A DNA stretch of 64,000 nt from Enterococcus nangangensis (GTDB taxonomy: Bacteria; Bacillota; Bacilli; Lactobacillales; Enterococcaceae), in the NCBI RefSeq assembly GCF_005405245.1, contig NZ_BJDR01000004.1, positions 1 through 64,000 on the forward strand, given 5' to 3'. Both the position numbers and the translations under genes were made by a program. The notes beneath the pieces are model-generated. The model was given only the letters and a program-made list of their open reading frames with translations. It made no database searches and was not told the origin of the DNA. Of this stretch, positions 17,268 through 25,689 are shown piece after piece; the first letter of the stretch is position 1; the number at the start of each line of letters is the position of its first letter.

Positions 17268-19025
17268 CTATTGATCGTCTTGAGTAATATTTTCAATGGA
17301 TAAGTCTTGAACCGTAGCGATTTGTTGGCCTTGCGTTACGTTAGCTTTAAACGTTACCGTATCGCCAGCTTGTAAGAACATGGCGTAAGGATTATTTTGC
17401 GCATTGATGGTGAAGACCGTCGTTTGTTCTTGCACTAAGAAATTAACCGTCGTAGCTTGGCTTGTGCCTAACACTTGCACTCGTTCAATGGTGCCAGTGA
17501 TGGTGGTTAAAGCTGTGTCACTAGTATTTTCGTTGTTACTACCGGAAGTAGCTAGTTTCAAACGATAGCTGTCTAAGGTGCCTTGAGCTGTATCCCCATC
17601 TACCACGATGTCGTTATCCACCGCGTTAATGTAGACGTATTTTTTGAAAATCCCTTTGCTGTCTAAGAGGGAAACAATCCAGGTTGGCACGCCATCCACA
17701 TTATATAAGACCGGCATTTGGGCATCCCATTTTTTCTCAGGGTAAACTTTTTCCGCTAAAGAAATGGCTCCGTCACTATCCATTAAGCCAATACTCGTGT
17801 CGCGGTAGTAAACCATTTTTCCGGTACGGGCATTAACTAACGTGTAACCTAACGCTGAATCTTGATTATTGTCTTCAGAAGTAAAGTCCGTGAAGTACAA
17901 TAAATCGCCATCTTTACTTAAAAGCGGTGTAATCCGACCGGAAGCGTAAACGCCATTTTCAGTAGGAATTTTCACGTCTTTTTTAGAGCCAAAACTCGTT
18001 TGATTCCACCAGCCTTGGCTATAACGACCAAAGTAGGTGTTCATGCTGTCAGCAGCCGAACTGGTGACCGGCGCATCGATAAATTCTGGTGCTTTTGTGG
18101 AATCGTAAAGTTTTACGTCGCCGGTTTGCGCGTTTAAGACCGCCGTTTTAAATTCGTTGTAGTGCATCTTGCCGGATACGCCGTACTCTTTGTACAACGT
18201 TTGGACATAAAAAGGATTGCCATCATCATCTAATTCTAAGTTGATGGTCCCCGTTGAGGCATAGCCAGGAAAGGCGGCATAAATCTTGCGGGCAGCGTCT
18301 TTTCCGAAATAAGCATTAGGCGAATACTTGATGGCTTTTTCTACAAATTTTGGTTGGGCATTCACATCAGTAGCCGAAATCATAAAGTACCCGGGAACTT
18401 CTTTTAACTTCAACCATTTGAAAAAGCCGTTAAATTCCACTGTAGCCACATAGACGTATTCGCCGTTTACTTTTTGGGCGGTGATGCCGTCTAAGGAAAA
18501 CATATTGGAGTTGGGAATCACGGAAAAGTGTTGGAGCATTTTACGTTTGGCCGTAGCCGGTGCTAATGCAATCGGGGTTTCTGTCGTGGAAGCTAGCTTC
18601 TCGCTCTCTTCTTCGGTCGTCACTGGAATCGTGCCGTACACTTCATCGACACTGGTAAAGCTCGTGACAAAGCTGATGCCTAACAGTAAAACAAAAGCGC
18701 CGATACTGGCCCCTAGTAAAAGCGCCGGCCAATTGCGCGTAATATTGCGCTTTTCTCGCGACAACAGTCCTTGCCATAAGACTAGGAGTAAACCGCTATT
18801 CACCATTGCTCCTAAAATATTGACGGTTAGCATACCTGACAAGTTTTTATTAGGCAACACGAAATAACAGAAAGCCCCTAGCAACAAGAGTTCCACTAAA
18901 GTTAAAAGAATGACAAACTTTTTGTGGGCGTTCTTAAAAAACCAAATGGAAATTAAGCTGGTGCCTAAAATTCCTAGCCCAAAGAGGGCCGTTAATTGTA
19001 CAAAGTCTAAAAACATTTTTTTCAC
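17268..19025 (-). CDS. Membrane-anchored protein with large extracytoplasmic region, function unknown
   Basis: 585 residues, not recognised as a named family. Four hydrophobic segments in the first 125 residues (about 8-28, 35-55, 67-87, 100-122) precede a long polar region that is probably outside the cell. That region has repeated PepSY-like phrases (AVLNAQTGDVKLYD near 295 and LVNARTGKMVYY near 385). The last 70 residues (from ITGTIERVQVLG) look like an OB-type beta barrel. The start is uncertain: GTG at 19023-19025, or ATG three codons later. It is monocistronic, with a terminator behind it. A cell-envelope role is only an inference from topology. Confidence 0.7.
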   Translation of the reverse strand: MKKMFLDFVQLTALFGLGILGTSLISIWFFKNAHKKFVILLTLVELLLLGAFCYFVLPNKNLSGMLTVNILGAMVNSGLLLVLWQGLLSREKRNITRNWPALLLGASIGAFVLLLGISFVTSFTSVDEVYGTIPVTTEEESEKLASTTETPIALAPATAKRKMLQHFSVIPNSNMFSLDGITAQKVNGEYVYVATVEFNGFFKWLKLKEVPGYFMISATDVNAQPKFVEKAIKYSPNAYFGKDAARKIYAAFPGYASTGTINLELDDDGNPFYVQTLYKEYGVSGKMHYNEFKTAVLNAQTGDVKLYDSTKAPEFIDAPVTSSAADSMNTYFGRYSQGWWNQTSFGSKKDVKIPTENGVYASGRITPLLSKDGDLLYFTDFTSEDNNQDSALGYTLVNARTGKMVYYRDTSIGLMDSDGAISLAEKVYPEKKWDAQMPVLYNVDGVPTWIVSLLDSKGIFKKYVYINAVDNDIVVDGDTAQGTLDSYRLKLATSGSNNENTSDTALTTITGTIERVQVLGTSQATTVNFLVQEQTTVFTINAQNNPYAMFLQAGDTVTFKANVTQGQQIATVQDLSIENITQDDQ

Positions 19026-19105
19026 CCATTCCCTTTTTCATTTGTTAATGGCCAGAGTATACCAAAATTCTGACGCTAGGGTATCCGTCTTAAGACGGAG
19101 TTGAA

Positions 19106-20134
19106 CTAAAAGGGCAAATCTTCGCCAATTTTAGCTAACTTGCGGTTCACAGCTTCCAAATCAAATGCTGTGGTGGGCACTTTCCCGTTTTCTAAAGGCG
19201 CCACGCCTTTGCCTTTCACACACTGCGGGACGGTGACCACTTCTGCTGCGGTCAAAATTTTTTCGATTTTAATCGTTAATTGCCAATCGGCACCAAAGTC
19301 GTAAAGGTAATCGACTTTTTTTAACTTGTGGAAGTCTTCAGCGAGCCACGCTTCTTGCGCGATACTTTCTTTGAGCTCACCAAAAGGTTCCGTATAAGGA
19401 CTGCGAATTAACCGGTCACCGGCGTGAAACAAATACAAATGATCATCGTCCCAGGCAAAAAGCGTTTGTATGACCTGATGCAGCGTTTCGTAAGTCAGAT
19501 CTCCCGGCAATAAAAGTCGCCGCCAAATCGGTGGCTTGCTGTCAGCTAAATCAATGCGAACTTGAAAACCACCTGGAAAAATTGGTGCTTTTACTTCCCG
19601 TTTGTCTGCAGGTTTTATCAGGCCTGGAAAGGCAATGACGTTACTACCGGCAATACTTTTTCTTTTTTCAACGTAAGGCAAATCTTCATCAGCGGACACC
19701 AGGTCGCTATCTTCCACGATGGCGTTTAAGACTGCCACCTTTTCTTCTGACCAAACGCTAAATTGACTCATGGCCTCTAAAAAGTTTCCTTGTTGCTCTT
19801 GTAACAGCAGTAAAAAATCTTGGTAGCGCTCTTTACTTAACAGTTGTAAACGAAAGAGCGTGTGATAAAAATGTTTCAAAGCAAGCACTGAAGCCACCGC
19901 CTCTTCGGGAAAAACCGGCAAGTTAGTGGGTAAAAATTTCAAATAGACGTGTCGGAAATTTTCCGGTTGGGTCAACATTGCGATAGTTACTTGTGGACCA
20001 AAACCTTGGAAGAAGAAATCCATCGTTTCTTCCAGCACTTCCAAATTTACTTGTGGTCCCATAAAAAAGACTTCCGGTAAATCTTGCATAAAAGCTTCCA
20101 TTAATGCTGCCAGGTCCAATTTTTTTATGGACAT
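19106..20134 (-). CDS. pRiA4b ORF-3-like protein
   Basis: 342 residues. The C-terminal half (about 185-335) is a PRiA4_ORF3 domain, recognisable by FQVRIDLADSKPPIWRRLLL, an aromatic segment (FAWDDDHLYLF) and a YDFGADWQ motif. The first 170 residues are helical, acidic and of unknown function. This domain is common in plasmid, IS-associated and chromosomal proteins; no biochemical activity is established. Start chosen at the ATG at 20132-20134 behind GGGAGGTGG; an alternative ATG five codons upstream has no such site. A 16-bp palindrome, TCCGTCTTAAGACGGA, lies just downstream (19084-19099). Confidence 0.8.
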   Translation of the reverse strand: MSIKKLDLAALMEAFMQDLPEVFFMGPQVNLEVLEETMDFFFQGFGPQVTIAMLTQPENFRHVYLKFLPTNLPVFPEEAVASVLALKHFYHTLFRLQLLSKERYQDFLLLLQEQQGNFLEAMSQFSVWSEEKVAVLNAIVEDSDLVSADEDLPYVEKRKSIAGSNVIAFPGLIKPADKREVKAPIFPGGFQVRIDLADSKPPIWRRLLLPGDLTYETLHQVIQTLFAWDDDHLYLFHAGDRLIRSPYTEPFGELKESIAQEAWLAEDFHKLKKVDYLYDFGADWQLTIKIEKILTAAEVVTVPQCVKGKGVAPLENGKVPTTAFDLEAVNRKLAKIGEDLPF

Positions 20135-20217
20135 TAAGCCACCTCCCATGAATTGCCTTTATTCTACTCGAAATACTCCGCCACAACAATTGTTTTTCCA
20201 TATTTTGTCATCAAAAT

Positions 20218-20250
20218 AAAAAAAGAAGAGTCTTGCTCCTCTTCTTTTTA
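20218..20250 (-). terminator. Terminator after folT (thi operon end)
   Basis: AAAAAGAAGAG-GAGCAAGA-CTCTTCTTTTTTT on the minus strand, 12 bases downstream of the S-component stop codon. The arms are A/T-flanked so it could work in both directions. Confidence 0.8.
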
Positions 20251-20261
20251 CTTGAGATATT

Positions 20262-20771
20262 TCAAACTTTTTGCGCCAAACGGGACCACGTAGGAATTTT
20301 AAGCACCATGGTCGTCACCAAGACATAGATTCCAAAGGTCACCACCTCTTGCGGTGTTCGGGTCGTCAAGAGTACTGACCAACTAGTGCCATAAAGTAAA
20401 TGTAACCACCAGCTATTAAAGCCCAGATAAATTCCAAAAGTCACCAAGAAGTTCACCCCTATGATGGACCACCACGTGGCAGCTTTTTGTAAGCAATACG
20501 CAAAGAGAACGCCGGCTAAAAAGGCCGAAAAACTAAAGCCTAAGAAAAAAGGAAATTTAGGAAAAAGCAACATCCCTAGCGTGTAGCTCACACCACTAAG
20601 TAAGCCCGCCATGAAAGGCGAGAAAAAGTAGCCGGCAATAATCATTAACACGAAGCTAAAAGAAATTTTCGTCAATAAAAATTGCAGCGAAAAAACACTG
20701 CCTAATAAAGTTTCCAGCGCAATAAATACAGCGCCAAGAGCTAGTTGTTTGGCCGGATTTTTAGTCATCAT
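20262..20771 (-). CDS. folT: ECF transporter S component, folate (FolT) type
   Basis: 169-residue hydrophobic protein with about six membrane helices and an N-terminal ALGAVFIALETLLGS helix typical of ECF substrate-binding subunits. The segment GFNSWWLHLLYGTSW plus RTPQEVV resembles the folate-specific family FolT rather than ThiT or HmpT. It lacks its own energizing module, so it would share the group II EcfAAT located elsewhere. It lies 82 bases after thiD on the same strand with no terminator visible between, so it may be co-transcribed under the TPP riboswitch. This makes a thiamine-precursor substrate a possible alternative. Confidence 0.75.
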   Translation of the reverse strand: MMTKNPAKQLALGAVFIALETLLGSVFSLQFLLTKISFSFVLMIIAGYFFSPFMAGLLSGVSYTLGMLLFPKFPFFLGFSFSAFLAGVLFAYCLQKAATWWSIIGVNFLVTFGIYLGFNSWWLHLLYGTSWSVLLTTRTPQEVVTFGIYVLVTTMVLKIPTWSRLAQKV

Positions 20772-20853
20772 TATGCCTCCTTCATGGGCTTGATTGTAGC
20801 AGACATTTAAACGGCCCTCTATTTTTTTCTAGGCAAAAATATTTTTTAGAGTC

Positions 20854-21675
20854 TTAACGTTCGTTCTTTGCCGCAGCTAGGACATCCCTTCGCTGTAAGT
20901 TATACAAATGATCTAAAGGACCTGAGCCCTGCCCTAAGTTTAAGCCGGCTTTTAAAGCGCCAGTTAAATACTTTTTGCTAGCGGCTACCGCCTTATTTAA
21001 GGGGACACCCGCAGCTAATTCGCAAGCAATACTGGAAGATAAGGTACAGCCCGTGCCGTGCGTATTAGGATTAGCAATCCGTTCTCCCGTAAACCACTGG
21101 CCCCCATTTTTTTTGTCGTATAAAAAGTCATTGGCGGTTTCTACCAAGTGTCCGCCTTTAACTAAGACACTGCACTGAAATTTTTGCGCCAATGCAGCGC
21201 CACAAGCCATCATTTCTTCTTTACTAGTAATTTTTTGTCCCCACAAAAATTCAGCTTCTAAAATATTCGGTGTAATCACCGTGCTTAAGGGAAAGAGGAG
21301 CGTCGTTAAATTAGTTACGGCGCTGGGCTGTAAAAGGACGCTGCCACTGGTGGCCACCATCACAGGATCCACCACTAGACGTTTGACGTGGTAGGTTTGC
21401 ATCTTTTCAGCAATAACGGCAATGATTTCGCTACTGGACACCATGCCAACTTTCACCGCATCTGGGACGATATCTTGAAAGACGGCGTCGATTTGTTGGG
21501 CGACAAATTCCGGGGTTGCTTCTTGCACGGCGCGCACCCCTTGGGTATTTTGCGCCGTTAAGGCGGTGATGACACTCATGCCGTACATTTTATGGGCAGC
21601 AATCGTTTTTAAGTCCGCTTGAATCCCCGCACCGCCACTGGAATCTGAACCGGCAATCGTTAAAACTTTTTTCAT
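20854..21675 (-). CDS. thiD: Hydroxymethylpyrimidine/phosphomethylpyrimidine kinase
   Basis: 273-residue ribokinase-fold enzyme that phosphorylates HMP and HMP-P, giving the pyrimidine half of thiamine. Seen: TIAGSDSSGGAGIQADLKTI at the N-terminus and the anion-hole/ATP motif NTHGTGCTLSSSIA near residue 213. Its ATG overlaps the thiE stop by four bases (ATGA). Last thi gene in cytX-thiM-thiE-thiD. Confidence 0.95.
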   Translation of the reverse strand: MKKVLTIAGSDSSGGAGIQADLKTIAAHKMYGMSVITALTAQNTQGVRAVQEATPEFVAQQIDAVFQDIVPDAVKVGMVSSSEIIAVIAEKMQTYHVKRLVVDPVMVATSGSVLLQPSAVTNLTTLLFPLSTVITPNILEAEFLWGQKITSKEEMMACGAALAQKFQCSVLVKGGHLVETANDFLYDKKNGGQWFTGERIANPNTHGTGCTLSSSIACELAAGVPLNKAVAASKKYLTGALKAGLNLGQGSGPLDHLYNLQRRDVLAAAKNER

Positions 21676-22322
21676 GCGTTGCTTCCTCCTTGCTTGAAAG
21701 GTGCCACCAATTGACGTAGAGCTTGCGCATTTTCTTGAATATCTTGCTGTTGAAAAATTTCTGAGACTAACGCCACGCCGTCAATGCCGGTGGTGTACAA
21801 TTGGGCAATATTTTGGCGATGAATCCCCCCAATGGCGCAAACGGGAATCGTCACCGCCGCCGTAATCGCCTGTAGCGTCGCTAAAGGCACCGCCACCGCA
21901 TCAGCTTTCGTATCGGTTGCAAAAACAGCCCCTACGCCTAAATAATCGGCGCCTTCTTTTTCGGCTTGCAGCGCTTGGGCGACCGTTTGCGCGGAAACGC
22001 CGACAATTTTTCCGGGCCACTGAGCTTTAATCGCCGCGACATTTAAATCATCTTGGCCGACATGGAGCCCATCAGCATCCACCGCTTCAGCCACCGCTAA
22101 GTTGTCATTAATAATCAAAGGCACGTGATACTTGCGACAGACAACTTGAATTTCTTTGGCTAACGCCACAAACTCCAAAAAAGCTAAATGTTTTTCCCGC
22201 AACTGAATACAGGTCACCCCACCTAGGATGGCTGCTTCTACACATTCGGCTAGCGTGCGTCCCCCTAACCAAGCTCGGTCGGTGACACCATACAATAATA
22301 AATTCTTTTTAGTAAAGCTCAT
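21672..22322 (-). CDS. thiE: Thiamine-phosphate synthase
   Basis: 216-residue TIM-barrel enzyme that joins HMP-PP and thiazole phosphate. Motifs: CIQLREKHL near residue 33, INDNLAVA near 71, HVGQDDL near 89 and GVGAVFATDTK near 130. Start chosen at the ATG (MSFTKKN) preceded by AGCAGG eight bases upstream; a GTG three codons earlier is also possible. Overlaps thiM by 14 bases and thiD by four. Confidence 0.93.
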   Translation of the reverse strand: MSFTKKNLLLYGVTDRAWLGGRTLAECVEAAILGGVTCIQLREKHLAFLEFVALAKEIQVVCRKYHVPLIINDNLAVAEAVDADGLHVGQDDLNVAAIKAQWPGKIVGVSAQTVAQALQAEKEGADYLGVGAVFATDTKADAVAVPLATLQAITAAVTIPVCAIGGIHRQNIAQLYTTGIDGVALVSEIFQQQDIQENAQALRQLVAPFKQGGSNA

Positions 22323-23133
22323 AGCGGGCACCTGCTGCTAAAATTTCTGGCGTGATTAAACCAATTTCATCAATTAAAAAGTTGCGGAAGCTCGCATTGC
22401 CGGCTTGTTGGGCGACACGTTTCACTTCCGCCCGCTCGCCAGCTAAGCCCATTAAGGCGACCCCCATGACACTAGCAGCAAAAACATCTTGCGGGTTAGC
22501 TGTCACACAAGCCGTCAATAAAGCACTCAACATACAACCTGAACCGGTAATTTGCGCCATTGTAGCCACACCATTTTGTACTAACGCGACTTTTTCGCCA
22601 CTGGCAATGACGTCTGTTGGTCCCGTGATAACAATTATGGCCCCAGTTTGTTGACTAAACTTTTGGGCAAAAGCCATCACTTGTGCTTGGTTAGCAGGCG
22701 TTAACTGGTCGGCCAAGTCGGCATCAACGCCCCGCACGGAACCAGCACCCAAAGCTAACATTTTTATTTCTGAAATATTGCCGCGAATTACGGTGAATTG
22801 AACTTCCCGCAATAATTGCTCTGCTGTTGTCGTCCGTAAAGCCGACGCCCCCACACCAACGGGATCCAGTAAGACGGGATGCTTTAACTGGTTGGCGGTT
22901 TGACCGGCCTGAAGCATGGCAGCAATCGTCCGTTCATTTAACGTGCCGATGTTCAAGTTGAGACCGCCACAAATAGTGGTAATATCGGCTACTTCTGCAA
23001 TATCATCAGCCATAATGGGGGCGGCCCCCACCGCTAACAAAATATTGGCACAATCGTTCACCGTTACATAGTTGGTAATATTATGAATCAAAGGTTGAAC
23101 CTGACGGACATTTTCAAGACAAACGTTTAACAT
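22309..23133 (-). CDS. thiM: Hydroxyethylthiazole kinase
   Basis: 274 residues. Phosphorylates the salvaged thiazole. The family N-terminus IHNITNYVTVNDCANILLA and AAPIMADD are clear, with GTLNERT and a GSGCMLSALL motif near the catalytic cysteine. Overlaps cytX by 20 bases. With thiD and thiE but no thiazole or HMP biosynthetic genes here, the operon serves salvage rather than de novo synthesis. Confidence 0.95.
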   Translation of the reverse strand: MLNVCLENVRQVQPLIHNITNYVTVNDCANILLAVGAAPIMADDIAEVADITTICGGLNLNIGTLNERTIAAMLQAGQTANQLKHPVLLDPVGVGASALRTTTAEQLLREVQFTVIRGNISEIKMLALGAGSVRGVDADLADQLTPANQAQVMAFAQKFSQQTGAIIVITGPTDVIASGEKVALVQNGVATMAQITGSGCMLSALLTACVTANPQDVFAASVMGVALMGLAGERAEVKRVAQQAGNASFRNFLIDEIGLITPEILAAGARYELY

Positions 23134-24289
23134 CTTTTTTCCTCCTTAAAATATGATGGATCAAAGCACCACCGACAACAATCAACACCACCGGCACAGT
23201 GCTGCCAAAAGGCGTTGCCATTTGCAAAAAGACTTGATAGATAATAAAGCCTAAAGTCCACAAAATAAAATTCCCTACTTGCCAATTTCCTTGAGCCTTT
23301 TTCCGGAACCAGAAGAAATCAACAATTTGGATGGTAATCATGGGGACAAAAACGGAGCTAATCAAATATAAAAAGTTTTCGTAAAACGCCATGGGAACAA
23401 AAAGGGCAATCGCCATCCCCACCACACAAACAAGTAGACCGGCTGTCTTTGCTTTCGTTTGAGTCCAAATTGTCTGACTGCTAATCCCCGCAGAGTAAAC
23501 ATCAAGGAAAGTGGTGGTGACGGTAGATAAGACGATAATAATTAGTGCCACCACCCCTAAACCAAAACTTTTCATCATGGCGGCAATTTCTTCTTGCCCC
23601 GTGACTAAGACCCCCATCATGCCGACAAAATACATCCAACTACTAGTAAGATTATAAATAATGACGCTGACCCAAGTACTTTTAATTGGCTTTTGCGCGA
23701 CACTGGTGTAATCCGAAATCAGCGGCAACCACGACAAAGGCATGGCAATGGCTAATTCCACGGCACCACCAAAAGTTAGTTCACTGCTAGGAACGCTTGC
23801 CGTGCTCCCCTTTGTCAATAAGAAACTCAAATATAAAACGGCCGCTAGTAAGCTCGCCATCGCCAAACTATTCAGTTTCGTCAGATTCCCTAAGCCCACC
23901 AGAACCCAGATTGCGGTTAAACCACCAATGACGATAACCCAAAAAGCGGTGGATAAAGGTAAAAATAATTGGCAAGCCTGCGCGCCGCTTAAAATCATCA
24001 CGGCCGTCCAGCCGATTAATTGTAAAACATTAAGTCCAGCAAAAAACTGTCCACCTTTACTCCCAAAAGAACGCGCTACTGTGGTCATAGCATTTTGCCG
24101 CAACTTGCCGCCAATTAAACCTGCTCCTAACATTAAAGCGCCACCTAGCAGATGGCCAATAACAATGGCTAGTAAACCCTTTTGCCAGCCTAAAGAAGCA
24201 AAGAAAGTTCCTGATAACATTTCGGCAATGGAAATTGCGGCCCCAAACCACAGCAGACCATTTGCCGTAACACTCGTTTGTTTTTCCAC
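23114..24289 (-). CDS. cytX: CytX-type hydroxymethylpyrimidine permease
   Basis: 391-residue NCS1-family (cytosine/purine permease-like) membrane protein with about 11-12 helices. First gene behind the TPP riboswitch, directly coupled to the salvage kinases, the classic setting of CytX, which imports HMP. Typical N-terminal text GLLWFGAAISIAEMLSG is present. Substrate assignment rests on family plus genomic context. Confidence 0.87.
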   Translation of the reverse strand: MEKQTSVTANGLLWFGAAISIAEMLSGTFFASLGWQKGLLAIVIGHLLGGALMLGAGLIGGKLRQNAMTTVARSFGSKGGQFFAGLNVLQLIGWTAVMILSGAQACQLFLPLSTAFWVIVIGGLTAIWVLVGLGNLTKLNSLAMASLLAAVLYLSFLLTKGSTASVPSSELTFGGAVELAIAMPLSWLPLISDYTSVAQKPIKSTWVSVIIYNLTSSWMYFVGMMGVLVTGQEEIAAMMKSFGLGVVALIIIVLSTVTTTFLDVYSAGISSQTIWTQTKAKTAGLLVCVVGMAIALFVPMAFYENFLYLISSVFVPMITIQIVDFFWFRKKAQGNWQVGNFILWTLGFIIYQVFLQMATPFGSTVPVVLIVVGGALIHHILRRKKDVKRLS

Positions 24290-24316
24290 GTCTTCCTCCT
24301 TGTGGAACTTGCGGAC

Positions 24317-24351
24317 AAAAAAAAGAGAGCATCCCTGTTGGAATCCTCCCG
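24317..24351 (-). terminator. Expression-platform terminator of the TPP riboswitch
   Basis: GGGAGGATTCC-AACA-GGGATGCTCTC followed by eight T on the minus strand, between the aptamer and cytX. With TPP bound this stem would form and stop transcription. Confidence 0.8.
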
Positions 24352-24369
24352 CAAAAAGTCAGCGTAAAC

Positions 24370-24449
24370 GTCCCTCCGTTGGCATTATCCAAATCAGGTT
24401 ATGGGTCGAAGTTAATGACTTCCTCTCAGCCTGCCTACAAGCTCCCCGT
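24370..24449 (-). promoter_or_regulatory. TPP riboswitch (THI box) aptamer
   Basis: The minus strand reads GGGGAGC, then GGCTGAGAGGAAGT, GACCC, ACCTGATTTGGATAATGCC and CGGAGGGA, which are the conserved THI-element blocks in order and spacing. It controls cytX-thiM-thiE-thiD. Confidence 0.95.
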
Positions 24450-24468
24450 GCTTATTTAATTCGCAGTC

Positions 24469-24497
24469 AGTATACGTCTTTCACTGTTAAAAGTCAA
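24469..24497 (-). promoter_or_regulatory. Promoter of the thi operon
   Basis: Minus-strand TTGACT and TATACT separated by 17 bases, about 20 bases upstream of the aptamer. Confidence 0.75.
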
Positions 24498-24544
24498 TTT
24501 ATCCCCTTGAATCTTCTTGCGCCTAAAAATCAGCCAGTAACGCC

Positions 24545-24573
24545 TTGAAAAACTTTTTTCCTAGTGGTACACT
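24545..24573 (+). promoter_or_regulatory. Promoter of the ABC-2 exporter operon
   Basis: TTGAAA and TACACT separated by 17 bases, 140 bases before the ATPase start codon; transcription would start near 24580. Confidence 0.7.
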
Positions 24574-24579
24574 GAATAT

Positions 24580-24668
24580 CCTTGTTTGGCTGACGAACCG
24601 CTGAAGGCGCACCATGTTCGTTTGGACCAACTTCTTTTGAGTATTTGCCTTGGTGAATACTCTTTTTT
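24580..24668 (+). promoter_or_regulatory. Structured leader with terminator (candidate riboswitch/attenuator)
   Basis: The leader contains an outer pairing GTTTGG/CCAAC, a second stem CGAAC/GTTCG and an inner CGC-TGAAG-GCG hairpin (24594-24630). These are followed by a terminator, GAGTATT-n10-AATACTC-TTTTTT (24639-24668). The ribosome binding site lies 35 bases further on. No leader ORF with a ribosome binding site is apparent, so a ligand- or protein-responsive RNA is the simplest reading. It does not match any riboswitch class I can recall. Confidence 0.6.
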
Positions 24669-24714
24669 GGCGCTTAGTAAAACTGCCAACCATTCAATAA
24701 AAGGAGGAATCCAA

Positions 24715-25689
24715 ATGATTCAAGTAGAGCACCTGAGTAAATCTTTTCAAGTGGCGAAACGTCAAAGTGGTTTTTTAAACGCCACCAAAGCCCTTTTTCA
24801 CCGGGAGACCACTACCTTGCACGCTTTAAAAGACATTAGCTTCACGATTAATGATGGCGAGATGGTAGGCTACATCGGTCCTAATGGTGCTGGCAAAAGC
24901 ACCACCATTAAAACCTTATGTGGGGTCCTGACACCCGATAGCGGGCGTTGCGTCATCAATGGGCGCACGCCGTGGTTAGAACGCACAGCTCACACTCAAG
25001 AAATCGGCGTCGTCTTTGGGCAACGCAGTCAACTGTGGTGGGACGTGCCGGTAGCCGATAGTTTTGAACTAATTCGTGATATTTATAGCGTTCCGAATCC
25101 CCAGTACCAAAAAAATTTAGCCGAACTGACGGAACTTTTGCAATTAGGAGAGCTTTTAAAAACACCGGCCCGTACCTTAAGTTTAGGTCAACGGATGCGC
25201 TGTGAACTAGCCGCCTCCCTCTTACACGATCCAAAAATTTTATTTTTAGATGAGCCGACAATCGGCTTAGATGCGGTCTCGAAAATTGCGGTGCGCAAAT
25301 TCATTCAAAAGCTCAACGCTGAAAAAAAGACCACTGTCATTCTCACCACCCATGATATGCAAGACATTGAAGCCTTGGCACAGCGGATTATTTTAATTGG
25401 TCGTGGTGAAATTTTATTAGATGGTAACCTGCCTTCTTTAAAGCAACACTTCGCCGCTAGTAAAATGTTAACGGTGGAATACGCGGGGAAACTCCCAACT
25501 CTGCCCTGCGGCTTAACCTTAAAAGAACAAACTAACGGGCGAGCAGTTTGTCAGTTGAATCCTCACGAGCTTTCTGTAGCTGACGCTGTGGCTTTTTTCA
25601 GTCAAGAAGTGACCATTTTAGATTTAGCCATCACGAGTATCACCGCTGAAGAAATGGTAGCCAAACTCTATCAGGAGTACCAGATATGA
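24715..25689 (+). CDS. ABC-2 type exporter, ATP-binding subunit (COG4586 type)
   Basis: 324-residue ATPase from the chosen start: Walker A GPNGAGKSTT, signature LSLGQRMRCELAA and Walker B ILFLDEPTIGLD, followed by a C-terminal 80-residue extension. The signature carries LSLGQ, usual for this COG4586-like subfamily, as are a QLWWD segment in the Q-loop region and AKxALFHR-type N-terminal text. The ATG at 24715 has an AAAGGAGG site; a longer upstream frame runs through the terminator and is rejected. First gene of a three-gene unit with two permeases. Substrate unknown; the structured leader suggests an inducible export function. Confidence 0.85.
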   Translation: MIQVEHLSKSFQVAKRQSGFLNATKALFHRETTTLHALKDISFTINDGEMVGYIGPNGAGKSTTIKTLCGVLTPDSGRCVINGRTPWLERTAHTQEIGVVFGQRSQLWWDVPVADSFELIRDIYSVPNPQYQKNLAELTELLQLGELLKTPARTLSLGQRMRCELAASLLHDPKILFLDEPTIGLDAVSKIAVRKFIQKLNAEKKTTVILTTHDMQDIEALAQRIILIGRGEILLDGNLPSLKQHFAASKMLTVEYAGKLPTLPCGLTLKEQTNGRAVCQLNPHELSVADAVAFFSQEVTILDLAITSITAEEMVAKLYQEYQI

